A stretch of 64,000 bases of DNA. Origin: Saccharum officinarum (Eukaryota > Streptophyta > Magnoliopsida > Poales > Poaceae). The stretch covers positions 8,335,831-8,399,830 of the forward strand of contig CM036231.1 in assembly GCA_020631735.1 (NCBI GenBank). The letters are read 5' to 3'. The notes beneath the pieces are model-generated. The model saw only the letters and a list, made by a program, of their open reading frames with translations, searched no databases and was not told the DNA's origin. Both the position numbers and the translations under genes were made by a program. Positions within the stretch are counted from its first letter, which is position 1. The number at the start of each line of letters is the position of its first letter. Of this stretch, positions 30,602 through 42,818 are shown piece after piece.

Positions 30602-33600
30602 TTAGCCTGTGAGCGTGTTACTTACTGCGTTTTGCACGGAGGCAAGTGAATCGATTGCAGTCTTTGTGAACCAGCTGATTCCAACCTTCACCCGGTGTTC
30701 ATCCGTGGGCATTCTGAGGCAGTACACGAGCTTCCGAGCTGCAGAGCAAAGTTCAATTTCAGTTACGCCTAGGCGAAAGTGAATGAGCATGCTTCAAAGT
30801 GTTCATACCAGCATGTCCTAGAGGTCCTTCCAAGGTCAGCCCTTCAATGAAACTTGCTGTTACCGCGGCGTCATTTCTACCAAGCGTCATCATCTCACCA
30901 AGGTTTTGGAACCTGCAAAACATTCAGTATATTTGAGGTCTCCTATGGAGTTCAACCCATCCTAGTTCCTACTAAGATATCGAATACTACTGGCAAGAAA
31001 CTGAACAAATTCCCAAGGCTCTTGGATTCTATATCCAATGAATTCCCAAGGCTCTTCTCCTTTGCTATAAATGAAGCCATCTCTGTGCAAGGAATCATTC
31101 AGGCTCAGGACTTGGATTCTATATTCTTCTTGCCACTATCTGTTGAGGCATATGATGAGTTGCAGCTCTTGCAGGCTCAGCTCAGTGCCATTCAGTATGA
31201 CGAAGATGGAACAGACACTTGAGAACCTATCTGGGGGGCGTTACACATCTAAGAAACTATACAATCATGCCTACAAGGACGTGGAGGGACACCCTATCTT
31301 CAAGCTGGTTTGGAAATCTCGCTGCACACCTCGTCAATGTTTTCAGATCGTATTATCGAGGCTAGTCGCATGACCACCGATCAGACGACTAATCGCGATT
31401 AGTCGTCGATCAGGGTCGATTAGTCGGTCTGATCCGTCTGATCGGCTAGTCGGACCAATTAGTCGTCCTCATGCCTGGATGACCTGATCGACCCTGTATA
31501 TACTATATATATATATGATGTAAATATATGTAAACATGGCCATAAATAGGTAAATGGTAGAGGCAAACAACCAAGCACAGTTTGACATGTAATCATGTCT
31601 GTAATGAATCGTTATCATGGTGATTTGGCCACTTACCTGTAACTGTTGCTTGGCGATGCGTGATGCTTACTGCTGACTGCTGAGTGCTGACTTGTGGCCA
31701 ATGTTGAAGCTGAAACTGAAATTACAAAGAAAGAAGATAATCGGTTAAATAGGCAAAACAAGAAATTAATGGTAGTCCTTAGATGTGTACACACTAGACA
31801 GTAGAGCAAGGCAAAACAACTTATCGAAGTACACAAATTTAACAAATAAAGACTAACAGCAGTTCAGCACCGTGAAGTTGTGCACACTGCACACTTCACA
31901 ACAGTACATTACAATAGTACATAACATAATTAAACTTAACAAGTTCTTAAATCTGAAATGGAAATAGTTCTGAGCATCCAATCCACTGATTCATAGAATC
32001 AGCAATTGAGCCATTAGAAAAGTAAATCTGTGTCCACATCGAAGTCTTCATCTCCATCATTTCTTGCAGGTCCGCCTAAGTCTTCCTCTTCCTCCCCTTC
32101 CTGGTCCTCCATCCCTTCCTGGTCCTCCATTTCTGCATCTGTTGCACTTGCACCTTGTGGCTGATCTGGTGTTGCAGCCTTGTCTTCACTGATGATTGAT
32201 CTGGTGTTTCACTGATGACTGATGACTGATTCACTCACTCCTCTTCTTCTAACCCTAATGGGCCAGCCAAAGGTGGGCCGAATTCTATCTACATAATGTA
32301 CCTGTAGTCCTGTACTGGCCCAACTTATCGTGCAGCTAGCCTTATCAGACGACTAATCGCGATTAGTCGTCATTTATCGGACGATAAGTTTTCTGATCGA
32401 AAAAAACTAATCGAGGGCCATTATCGAACACCTATTTACGATAAGGACGACTAATCGCGATTAATCGCGATTAGTCGTCCGATCTGAAAACATTGACCTC
32501 GTGTCAAGTTTTTTGCGTGGCTTGTTCTTGTTGACAGGCTCAACACAAAGGCAATGTTGAGAAGAAGACATCTCAATACCCAAGATGATCTAAACTGTGT
32601 ATTGTGCAATGCCAACATTGAGGAAGACATTGAGCACCTCTTTTTCTCTTGTCCCTTTGCGCAACAATGTTGGTCTGCTCTCAGCTTCAGCTGGGACACT
32701 ACCCTCCCTCTCCAAGAACGCTTCCTGAAGGAGAAGGAAGCCCAAGGATTGCCGTTTTTTTACGGAGGCTGCTCTAATTGGCGTGTGGGAACTCTGGAAG
32801 CTGCGAAACGACAAGATCTTCCAGCATAGAGACTCTACTCCTGTTCTTTGGTTAGCTAATTTCAAAAATCAATATTTTGCTCAGTCTGTTAGATTTAAGG
32901 ACGACCTTAGGTCCTCCTTTTGCTTTTGGCTTGATGCTTTCAGTTAAGACAGGTGTGTACGAACCCTTGTAATTTTCCTGCAATTCATTTATAAAATCCA
33001 AACTGTGGGGACCTCCCCCACAGTATTTTCCATCAAAAAAAAACTGAACAAATTAGCAATGCTTTGAATAAATGAACAGAGACAAAGGTGTCAGCTAGAT
33101 TTGAACCTGAATGGCAGGAGAGGCCGATCATTTATTGCCGCCCAGAGATTCCATCCTGCAAAATCTGCTTGTTGAAAGGCAACCTAGGAGATAAGAGTTT
33201 CTTTAGTGACATGACCAGCAGTGCAGGCTTGCAGCATCAGCCTGAAGAAAAACCCAGCAAATCTCTTACCTGTGCAGTGGCAGGGAGGAGTTTGCCTGAT
33301 GGATCCCTTAGAGCTGCTGAATCGCCAATCGCAAATGTCCGGGGATGGCCTTTTACTTGAAGGGTTTCCTCTGTCTCCACCTGCCCCCGACCATTCAGAG
33401 GAATAACATAGGGAGCATCAGGAGGCTGTAACCGGGGAATCTGAGATGTTGAACCCACTGTCCACAGCACCAAATCGGCCTCAAGAGTCTGGCCTTTGAG
33501 TCCTCTTTCAGCAGGTTGAAGGTCCAAAATTAGTTTCCTATGATCACCGTCAACTTCAGAGTATGTAACTGTGCTACTTGAATCATCAGATGCAGAAGCC

Positions 33601-36600
33601 TCTTTAATGCAGGTCACAAAATATCCCAAGAAAAGCTGAATATTCCGAGACTCAAGAACCTGATGGGAAAATAGTGGAACCAAAATTACTTAATAAGTGA
33701 TTAGCTGATAGCTCAGAAAATATAATTTCCTCAACTGAAGAAGTACAGATATGAAAACAATATCATCGTGGGCCAACACTGCTATGTAAAATAGTAAAAG
33801 AATAGCATGACTTCTCCATGTTGTATTGCATGGGAATATAGGATCCTTAAACAACCCAATGGAAATGTATTGTTTGGTAACATATTACAAAAGGTGAAGG
33901 GATTTGTATGATAAGGATAGCAACATTGCACTAAAGCTACAACCCTTCAACTGGATCAGAATTCAGACACGAGATGACCCCAGAGCATTCAAATGGAATA
34001 TGCAATCAATTACAATTTTAATATAAAGCTGACCAGAACAGTTCATTATGTATGTATAGAACCTTTTAGCTTCTTACCTTCAGAGCAGCGTCACGATTTC
34101 CTTGTGGAGCAGTGGGACATATGGTTGTTTGAACATTTATTGCCTTTACAGTCCCAGTGTTTTTTAATCTCTCAGATATAGTCGCAGCTAATTCAACACC
34201 GGAATAGCCCAACCCCACAATTGCCACCTCAATAGTAGGGGAACTCTTACCAAACCTTTTCCTCTCTAGCATTTTCAACTTGCTTTCAACCCTCTGCAAA
34301 ATAAATTTATGAAATAAACAACAGGAGAATTCGATAGTCGTGGACTCATGGATGAGTATTTGAGCTATTTATGCACAACAGGATCTACAATACTAGAAAT
34401 AGCTAATAGCAGCCATAATAACAAATGCATGATGATATACAAATAACTGACCCTATTTTTTTTTAAAAAAAGTATTGAGTTATTTCAAAAAATATGATTC
34501 ACTTGTTACTAGGTTGTCAGAACAAAGGCATCAGGAAAAAGAATGATGATCATGGTCTCATTGTAAGATAATCTATTGCTCCCTTTTGATCTTTTGCTGC
34601 AGCAGAGAGTTGGTATTTTGGTCAGCTCTTGCTGTCCATTTATAATACTGTAGGAGTATGGCAATAGGCCAACTATGTAGTGGCATACATCAGCCATGTA
34701 GTAGTAGTTGGGGGCTGAGATCAGCCATGTGCTAGTGTACCATATAGTTGGTACTAGACTTGTATATATACTAGGACTTGTATATATACTATGCAATGCA
34801 ATGGAAGAATCAGTTCAGTTTCCTGCACTTGTGCCTGTGCAGTGCTTGTTTAGTGTGCTGTGCTCACCCTTCTCCTACTCCTACCTCTAGCGAGTTGTGA
34901 GTTGTTTAGTGTGCTGATTGCTCACCTCTGCAGGTGGCTGGATTGCCAACACTGATGGACCCACGGTTGAGAAATTAAGCTATCTATGCACTATGCTGCA
35001 CAATAGGATTTGTAATCCCTGAAACAGCTAATGCAACTATATCAACAAATTCATGACATATATCAAATAGTGGCCCCCAATGTTAATATTGATTATAGTT
35101 TTTGAAAAATAATCGATTCCCATTAATCAAAGACACACTACAGAGATGACATTAGTAGACTCCCATTGGAAATTTGTAGCGCCAGTCTCATTGGGCATGG
35201 AGTGGCATGGAATAAACCTAACACATAAGGAACATTATGAACCTGTGTCGACCCCCTAGCTTGTTTTGCTAGTCTAACTGTTGCTCGTTTAGAACTCTTG
35301 TATGATTCACTTGTTGCAACAGTAGATTTTACAGGCTAATATTAGTAGTTCCAACAATAGATTAGTTTGCAATGAGTATATATACAATTTCATGAGATGA
35401 TTTGTGCTTACCAAAGCATCCTCTAATGTCGTGAAAGGAAGTGCATATTCAGCTGAACCGGGAACAACATCAATTTTAGCTTCAGCCCCTAAAGCTAGAA
35501 CGAGCCTGGCTGCCCATTCCAAAACAAGTGTCAGCAACAAGCTTATTGTAACTAGACAGCAAAGAACTTTAATCTAGCCATCTACATAAATAAAGTAGTT
35601 CTACATGTTATTGTTGTGTTCTATGGTTCCCTATTATTAATTATTGACAATCTACTCGTTAAATAAAAAAATCCATTCATATCATGATTCAGGAGTGGCC
35701 TGAACGAATGGACCAATGCTACATGGTTATCAGAAAAAAGGGACAGAGTTCAGGCAATCCTAGGTTCACATTAAAAGTTAGTGAGACAGACACTGGTACT
35801 TATTTTACATAATCTAAAAACTTTGTAGCAGCAAATAACAACTTGTTCTTATGTTTCAAAAACAAATATCCTTAAACATATCTTAAATGAAAAAAATGGA
35901 TTATAGCAAACTACTTTAAAATTGCTCCTAAAAGGAAGCCTTGGACTTGACAGCCACTGCAATCATGTAGAATTTATTATTCTTACCAATCATATTCAAT
36001 GACAGTGCCACTTTCCAGATGAACAACTCCACCAGTGCATGGCTCTCCAGGTCCTCTTCTAAAGTGATCAGAAGGGCGCAGAAGCTTTACACTATCTCTC
36101 ACAAATTGAACACTTGTGTTTTTCAGCAACTCTGTAAAAGATGGAGCTATCTCCCAGACATCCACTTCTGGCAACGAGATCAAATAGCAACAGTTTGAAA
36201 TATGAAAACATGTGAAAAGGAATAATCAAAATAATTTATACAATTGAAACAGAAGTACCTCCTGATAATAGCTCATACAACATGGGTTTAAATACAAATT
36301 TATCAGATTGATCAACCAGAAGCACCTGTAGTTTGTGTTGCTTTATTAGTAAACTATTACAGTATAATAAACGAAATAGAAGATTACAGAAGACGCCATC
36401 ATGAAATCATAAGACCCATAAGAAAGGGTCACATAAAATCCCATGAAGAAAATTTATGCAGTTCATAAGGAGTGTAATTTCTACCAGTTCAAGATAAATG
36501 GAATTTAGAAGAGCATCATCATTTTACCTGAGGCCTCTTATCATTGGGCCACACAAGAGAATCAAGTCTTAAAGCAGTGTACAGGCCTCCAAATCCACCA

Positions 36601-37940
36601 CCTAAAATGCAAACTCGTGGTCTCTGAAAATAAGTATTAAAAAAACACATTCAGTAACAGCAATATAAATCTATAGTCAGAATAACTATATTAAAAATCC
36701 AGCTGCCCTAAATCGTAACAAACAACTATCCTCAGCAAGGCTCACATAATGAGAGGAAAATATTCCCCGGTCCGTAAAGAAGAAGAAAAAATATGCATTA
36801 CTAGTAGTGTTTATCAAAAGCTGTATGTCATGAGTTGCAAATGCATTTATACTAAAATATTTGTCCGAATGATGTACGCCTAAGTCTAGTCTCTTGTGAT
36901 TGTAACATAGTAACATTTCCCACAAATTATCAGTGCATTAGCCATTAGCCATTAGAGTAGGTGAGTCTAAGGTGAACTGACTCAATACTCTGACCACAGT
37001 AGGTGAGTCTAAGGTGAACTGACTCAATACTCTGACCACATACAGATAACTACCAACACGTGAATAGGTGAAAGCAAATATCAGGAACAGCAGGCAATCT
37101 TAAGTTGTTGAGATCCCAAATCAGTCGACCTGCTTATCTGGCCAAGAGTATAATGGCAACGGTGCTACTGCTTCATCAGTCGATGTAGACCGAGCAAAAC
37201 CACCATCACCAGAGCCACTTGAAGCCATGCACCTAAACAGCCTTGATGGCAGTGCAAGCATATTTGAAACACCAGCACCAATTGTCCATGAGTTCTTCCA
37301 CAGATTCCTACTTCCTGTCAGGAACCAAGGGCTAACCGATTAAGCAGACAAACAATATTTAACTACATGAATTTGTACCAATTGTCAAATTGAACACAAA
37401 AGTACTGCGAAATGCAATAAATGCCAGGAGCTTTGCTGTCCTACGAATGTGAAACACATAGGTTTGAGTAACTACAGTAGAACCCAAAATCTATCAAGCG
37501 AGCCCTTCTAGTTCAAATGCTTCAACAATCCAACTTTTCCATCTGACTTGAGATCAGATTTTAAGACATGCTTACGCTATCAGAAGAAACAGAGCAAGAA
37601 ACAACATCAGAACAAAAATTCAAAAGTATTCTTGTTGGTAAAGTTAAGTAAAACATGAGAGTCAATATTCAAACTATTCTCATAGCTAAGCTAAAATCGT
37701 GGCCCAGTACGCGCATTGACCAGCACCTGCTAACCATCGGACGTAAAGCCCCAACTTCGGGGAAACAAACCCACTAGGCAGGCAGCAAAGCGAACAGGCA
37801 AATCAGATAACCACACGAAATCTAGAGGCGAGAGGGAGCTCGTGGACCTCACCAAGTGCGAAGCGCGGCCGCGCCGGGGTGGGCACACGCGGCCCGGCGA
37901 TGTGCGACGGGCGGCTCCACGGCGCCGCGCGGCAGCTCAT
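30602..37940 (-). CDS. NDC1: Type II NAD(P)H-quinone oxidoreductase NDC1
   Basis: Eleven exons, all joined by GT-AG introns in phase, give 544 residues. Genomic exon intervals in transcript order: 37853-37940, 37130-37314, 36528-36623, 36259-36325, 35987-36167, 35412-35505, 34078-34293, 33270-33659, 33107-33183, 30809-30912, 30602-30738. Residues 1 to about 85 are Arg/Ser/Pro-rich, as for an organelle transit peptide. GGGFGG at 99-104 is the FAD Rossmann motif, GLGYSG at 264-269 the NAD(P)H-binding motif, then AIGDSAALRD and a C-terminal HAARK...GISWF block. These match Arabidopsis NDC1 (about 519 residues), a rotenone-insensitive enzyme known from plastids (plastoquinone reduction, vitamin K1/tocochromanol metabolism) and mitochondria. 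Intron 9 is enlarged to 2.2 kb by nested transposons. No broken exon was seen. Confidence 0.93.
31335..32495. mobile_element. hAT-like element nested in the LINE
   Basis: 1161-bp element with perfect terminal inverted repeats CAATGTTTTCAGATCG and CGATCTGAAAACATTG. Next to each end are clustered GACTAATCGCGATTAGTC palindromes (31385-31450, 32345-32480), a feature of several plant hAT families. ACCTCGT is duplicated at 31328-31334 and 32496-32502; only 7 bp are identical, the eighth expected for hAT differing. No transposase is recognised, so it is non-autonomous. Confidence 0.75.
32503..32945 (+). pseudogene. LINE reverse-transcriptase zinc-binding (zf-RVT) remnant
   Basis: Downstream of the nested insert the frame reads KFFAWLVLVDRLNTKAMLRR, then CVLCNANIEEDIEHLFFSCP with the C-x2-C...H...C pattern of the zf-RVT domain at the C-terminus of plant LINE polyproteins. 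A frameshift at about 32755 is needed to follow the remainder (ELWKLRNDKIFQ...). The sequence before the insertion (ending KLVWKSRCTPR) belongs to the same domain. Non-functional. Confidence 0.75.
36956..37039. repeat. Perfect 42-bp tandem duplication in NDC1 intron 2
   Basis: The unit starting AGTAGGTGAGTCTAAGGTG and ending CTCTGACCAC is present twice without change (36956-36997 and 36998-37039). Confidence 0.9.
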
Positions 37941-38380
37941 CGGCGGGGAGCGGACGAGCGCGCGAGACGTGGCGCTTGTCGGGGCCGACGATAGGGGAAC
38001 AGAAGCGAGAGGACTGAGGAAGCGGAAGACTGAGAGGGGCCTTCCTCCCCTGAGAAAAGGGCGATGGTACGATGGGCTTTGCGTGGGCTCGAAGTGGATA
38101 CCTTACCAGGCCACGACTGGATTGGCAAAACATTTTGATCTATCGTAAATATATAAAGAGTTTGTTCAATGAGGAGAAAAAAAATCATGGAGGTATTATT
38201 GGGAACCCAATTACGAACAGAAATGATACGACTCGGGCGTCCGTCCATGACTCATCTCCGAACATGGCTTCCAAGAAGCGGGCCCCAAACAAAAAAAATA
38301 AAATCCTCCACTCCCACGTGCTTATCCGCCTCCCCTAACTCCTTCATGCTTATCCGCTAGGCCCTAGAGCAGCGTGTTCG
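37941..38380. other. Upstream region of NDC1
   Basis: GC-rich next to the NDC1 start, then AT-rich. It presumably holds the leader and promoter on the minus strand. No TATA box was identified with confidence. Confidence 0.35.
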
Positions 38381-39075
38381 CTCATCGTCCGCGCCCCTTC
38401 CTCCACCTCCCGTTCCTCCACTGTCGTGTCGTGCCCATTGCTAGCCGCGCCGCGGGCCCGTCCCATACACCTGTGCCGCTCGCTCCCTCGCCGTTCGTCC
38501 GTCTGTCTGCCATCGCACGTCGCTGACCCCGCCATAGCCATTGGGGCACATGTGCTGTGGCGCCTCCGGTCTTCCCCGACCGAGCCAAGGGCACCCACGA
38601 GCACGATGGTGCTAGTGGTGCTCATGCGTCGTGGCTCGCCGCCGGCTCCAACCCCAGCGGCCGGAATCGACCAGCCTGACCTTCTCCTCCCATATGTTGC
38701 ATATGTATATTTCAAGTGTTTTCTATATTTTAAGTGTTTTCAGGTGTTTCAGATGTATATTGCAATTGTTTCATCTTGATGTTACAAAAAGTAGATCGAG
38801 GGATGTTGCAAGTGTTTTCAGAGGTACGTTGCAAGCATTTGTTTAAAATATTTCATCTATTTCTAAACGTATGTTGCAATCGTTTTGATCTGAATGTTGC
38901 ATATGTTGCAACATTATATTTTCAAATGTTTCAGTTGTTTAAGTTTTATGTTGCAGCAGGTGGTTTCATGTTGAAAGTGTTTTGTTTTGGATGTTCATGT
39001 GTTTCACACACGTGTTACAAAAAACATGTTTCCAAAGTGTTTCACAGACATCTTCAATCCGAATCTTGAGCTGGG
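38381..39075. repeat. Copy of the ATGTTGCA/GAAACAT repeat family
   Basis: A GC-rich left part (38381-38690) is followed by degenerate TGTTGCAAGTGTTTC units (38695-39060). The same arrangement, in opposite orientation, is at 47890-49210 and partly at 6413-7378. Long open frames through it are low-complexity (Cys/Phe/Val-rich) and are not taken as genes. Confidence 0.5.
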
Positions 39076-40378
39076 TTTAGGCTGCTGGTCGTCGCGTTCG
39101 TCAAAGCAAAACTGGCCTGCAACTGCAACGCCATTAGAAACTCGCAGCCGATTAGGCGGCAGCGCGCATCTAATAAAACAAATCTTAGTTCACTTTGGAA
39201 GCATCTTTGGAGTTACACAGGGACTACTCAATGCGAAAGCTCGCCGCTGCCGCCTGCTGGAAAAGAAAACGACGGCAATACGTCCCAGCGAGGACGCGCA
39301 GCCCAGAGCGGACGTCGGTCGTTGAAATGCCGCCTCCTACTCCTAGCCTTCCACGCCTTATCGTGGGCAGGGCCTAGTCCACGATACGACAGCGAAGCTC
39401 ACGAAATGTTTGTGAATTTCCAAAGAAAACCGCATTTGTTCGGTCCAAAGTATTTTCATTTTCCTTGACGTGGCCATGTAGTTGACCTCTTTTTGATCAT
39501 CACGGACTTGACCTCTTTGCTTGCCGTTTCAACGGATCATACCCTAAGAAATACTCCTGTGGAAGTACAGAGCACGAACTTCATAAAAAAAACACCTCAA
39601 TTTTATTCCCTAGGAGTAAGAGATGATTTGAATTGTTTCCTGTGGAATTTTTATCCTACAAAAATTTAAGGACTACTGCGTTACAAACAGAGCAGGTCCT
39701 TGACAGCACGACACCGAGGTATATATCGATGGAAGCTGATCCCAGTGACCAGCGGTAAATCAACAGGCGTGGCGTCATTAGCGCCGCACCAAATCAGGAG
39801 CTACCTGTGAAAGGAAGTACAGACACGAGCTTCCTTTGACGAGGAAACGGCCATCTGTTTCCTACCGTAACATATTTTATCTTCCAATAATCCGTGTCGT
39901 CATTAGCGAAGGCTTTAGGAAAAGGCACGCATTAGCCCACTAAAATCACGTTAGACAAAGCGGTTGTTTATACTAGTAGCTCACAACAGCAGATCACTAT
40001 CACTGAATCACCAGCCTATTCCTTTAAGACGAGCACAAAAAACATGCGTACTTTGGTCCAAATGGCATACCTTCGACTGTACTTCCAATTGACGAAATTT
40101 GTCGGCAAAGCACGGCGATGAAACCAATAGCGTCCCGTCAATTAAAAAGCGATCTCAGTCGTCTGAATCCGGCTCAAATGTTTCAAGAGTCTGTCTCAGA
40201 TGGTAAGAATCTTCAGAAAATAGCAACACATATTTCTTACTTTTGGTAAATACTCCGTACATAGAAAATCACGCTAAAATATCAGAAAATAATATCTCAA
40301 ATTCCTCTGTTCCGAACGTGCTTCACTGTTATGTTTTGTTAGATATAAAACTTCCTATACAAATCGATCTCCTTTTAT
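39076..40378. other. Intergenic DNA upstream of the DUF1645 gene
   Basis: About 1.3 kb with no recognisable gene or element. It likely holds promoter sequence near its right end. Confidence 0.4.
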
Positions 40379-40386
40379 TATAAATA
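40379..40386 (+). promoter_or_regulatory. TATA box candidate for the DUF1645 gene
   Basis: TATAAATA lies 181 bp upstream of the ATG at 40567, with a C/T-rich leader in between (CTTCTCTCCATCTCCATCCC). Assigned by consensus and distance. Confidence 0.5.
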
Positions 40387-40566
40387 AATTCATTCGTTCA
40401 GCACGTATTCAGGTCGTTCTCAATACCAGTCTTCCCCTGCAGGCCTGCTTCCTCCCGGTTTCCTTAGCTTCTCTCCATCTCCATCCCTCACCACAGCTCT
40501 TAAACCAGCGGCAGCCACCACCACAGGCTCTCCAAGTCCGAAAAAAGCCAACTAAAGACCACCGAA

Positions 40567-41814
40567 ATGGAGCCGAGGCCGAGGATGGCTCCCGCGTCGC
40601 CGCCGCCGCCTCCGAAGGACTTCCGGCTAGACAGCGCGGCCACCAGCCCGTACGCCACGGCGCCGTCCAGCCCGCGCGGGCGCCGTGTCCCCTCCGACGA
40701 GGGAGCGGCGGGCGGGCTATTACTGACGGCGCCGCCGTCGCCGAACCCGTTCGACCTCCTGCCGCCGGCCACCCCGCGCCTCACCGCCGCCAACCCGTTC
40801 GACCTCTTCCAGCACTTCACCAGCGCGCCCGCCAGCCCCCGGCGCGCCGCGGCCATTTACGGGCACTTCGCCGAGGGCAACGGCAGCGACGGTGGGCGCG
40901 ACGGCGGCGACGACGACGACGACGACGGCGACGAGGAGTTCCAGCCGCGCCGGTCGTACGCCACGGGCGGATCGTCCGTGCCGTTCGACTGGGAGGAGAG
41001 GCCTGGGACGCCGAAGCGGTGGCTTGGCGGTGGCGTGGCCGCGAACGAGGCGGCGTGGGACACAGAATTCGAGTTCGGCACGCACGTCGGCAAGGCCGCG
41101 CTGGTGGAGACGCTTACGACGGCCGACGAGCTCTTCGAGAAGGGCAAAATCAGGCCTTTGAAGCCGAAGGTCAAGACGGCCGACGAGCCCAAGATACGTC
41201 CGTTGAAGCCGCCGCCCGGGCTGCTCGACGGCGGGAGCGTCGCGTCGTCGCCGCGGTCGCCGATGGCCAGAGGCGCCATGTGGTCGCCGCGGCGGAGGAG
41301 CAGGGTCAGCTCCGGCGTCGACTTCGACCCGTTCGCCGCCGCGCTGCTGGAGGCAACCAAGGCTCTATCGCCATCCCCGCTCGGCGGCAAAGATGTCAAG
41401 GGCAGTGCCAGCCCCGGCTCGCCGCCCAAGAAACCGGCCGCGCGTACCGCGTCGAGGTCGAGGAGCGCCGGGTGGAGAAGGTGGCGGCTCAGCGACCTCC
41501 TCCTGTTCCGGAGCTCATCCGACGGCGGCCGCGTCAACAAGCAGGAGCACCCCGACATGAAAGCAGTGCAACAGTTCAACGAGCCCGTCAAGAAGGCGAG
41601 CGCGCAGCCGGCGGTGACGATCAAAGCCAGCGCAAAAGGCGACGACATGGGCAAGGACTGGAAGCGGCATGGCAACAGGAACGCGGCCGCGGCGGCGGAG
41701 AGCGTCGCCGGGTGCGCCCGGCTGAGCCCGCTCCAGCGGCTGGCCAAAGGGCTCGGCGCGTACTCGTGGCACCAGCACCACCACGGCATGGCGGCGCCGG
41801 CAAACAAAGGGTGA
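40567..41814 (+). CDS. DUF1645-type plant protein
   Basis: Single-exon gene for 415 residues, strongly GC-rich. Recognised by a set of family motifs: TSPYATAPSSPRG at 26-38; repeated NPFDL segments at 60-64 and 76-80; an acidic run at about 111-124; VPFDWEERPGTPK at 138-150; FEFG at 168-171 with ADELFEKGKIRPLK at 186-199; WRLSDLLLFRS at 306-316; and a C-terminal SPLQRLAKGLGAYSW at 387-401. The KIRPLKP motif occurs twice (193-200 and 209-215). DUF1645 proteins are plant-specific, probably nuclear; a rice member has been tied to grain length and stress tolerance, but the biochemical role is unknown. No signal peptide or membrane segment. Start is the first in-frame ATG, preceded by a plausible leader and TATA box. 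Confidence 0.85.
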   Translation: MEPRPRMAPASPPPPPKDFRLDSAATSPYATAPSSPRGRRVPSDEGAAGGLLLTAPPSPNPFDLLPPATPRLTAANPFDLFQHFTSAPASPRRAAAIYGHFAEGNGSDGGRDGGDDDDDDGDEEFQPRRSYATGGSSVPFDWEERPGTPKRWLGGGVAANEAAWDTEFEFGTHVGKAALVETLTTADELFEKGKIRPLKPKVKTADEPKIRPLKPPPGLLDGGSVASSPRSPMARGAMWSPRRRSRVSSGVDFDPFAAALLEATKALSPSPLGGKDVKGSASPGSPPKKPAARTASRSRSAGWRRWRLSDLLLFRSSSDGGRVNKQEHPDMKAVQQFNEPVKKASAQPAVTIKASAKGDDMGKDWKRHGNRNAAAAAESVAGCARLSPLQRLAKGLGAYSWHQHHHGMAAPANKG

Positions 41815-42127
41815 AGAATCATACCGTAATTTTGCCGTATTTCTCTGCCCGGTTACTGTTCATATAAGACGTATCTTTTTTTTTTTTGCATATTGTGAAA
41901 GCATGTACAAGTGCAATTTGAAACCAATACTGCTCTTGGTATTTCTCACTTTGTGGAGCTTGACTGTATTTCTCATCGTGTATTATTTGCATAACTAGCA
42001 AACGTGGCGGTGAGGCTGTGCATGCATCAAACTCAGTATATCTAGGAATCAGACTCTATACTATCATCAGACGTGAGTTGTTACAACTTGACGAGTACGG
42101 TTCCTGAGTTTGGATCACATACGAGAG
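41815..42127. other. 3' flank of the DUF1645 gene
   Basis: AT-rich flank without features. Confidence 0.4.
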
Positions 42128-42248
42128 ACTGTGTTCGGCTCGCTGTTTTGTTGGCTGATGCTGACGCTAATGCTGATTTATTGTGAGAGAAAAACACTGT
42201 TCCATGACTGACTGATTTTGACTAATAAGCTCAAACGAACAAAGCCTA
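42128..42248. mobile_element. Short MITE (TGTTCGGCTCGC / CTCAAACGAACAAAGCC)
   Basis: Member of the short family with a central ATTGTGAGAGAAAAACACTG block, as at 1964 and 20509. Borders approximate. Confidence 0.5.
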
Positions 42249-42324
42249 AAGACACGATAGCACTTTGAGAAATAAATTAAAAAGCGTACAGAAGAATCAC
42301 TTAACTCTTTAATATCAATTAAAT

Positions 42325-42425
42325 TAGATATAGATATTAAATATATAAATATATAATAGATAGATATACATATAGAATTAGATAGATATAGATATAGAAT
42401 AGATAGGATATAGATATAGGTATGG
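42325..42425. repeat. Degenerate GATATA microsatellite
   Basis: Repeated TAGATATAGATAT and TAGATAGATATA units over about 100 bp. Confidence 0.8.
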
Positions 42426-42574
42426 ACTTAAACATAAGATAGATTATGTGACGATGAGAGACTATTGTTAATTATTATGGATTAATGTGCCCTTGATCAT
42501 TGGCATGTTCAAGTCTTCTTTTCTTAAAACCTATGATAAAGTTAGATTCCGCCTCACAGTAGCGCTTCAATTAT

Positions 42575-42818
42575 GGGGTGTGTTCACTTCGCGAAAAGTA
42601 GGTGAAAAGTTACTGTAGCACCTTTTGTTGTTATTTGACAAAAAATGTCCAATCATGGACTAACTAGGCTCAAAAGATTCATCCCGATATTTACAGACAA
42701 ACTATGCAATTAGTTATATTTTTTACCTACATTTAATACTCTATGCATGCGTCGAAAGATTCGATGTGATGGGTGGAAGAGGAAATAATTTGGGTTGTCA
42801 TGTGAAGTGAACAAGACC
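42575..42818. mobile_element. MITE (GGGTGTGTTCACTT termini)
   Basis: Starts GGGGTGTGTTCACTTCGCG and ends GTGAAGTGAACAAGACC; same family as the element at 2125. Confidence 0.7.

Larger units (their letters stand above)
31013..33042 (+). mobile_element. 5'-truncated LINE in NDC1 intron 9
   Basis: A non-LTR retrotransposon 3' portion lying antisense to NDC1. It has a poly-A tail at about 33035-33042 and target duplications ACTGAACAAATT at 31001-31012 and 33043-33054. The coding remains include AINEAISVQGIIQAQDLDSI near its left end and a zf-RVT zinc-binding region at the right. It is interrupted by a hAT-like element at 31335-32495; without it the LINE piece is about 0.86 kb. Confidence 0.8.
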
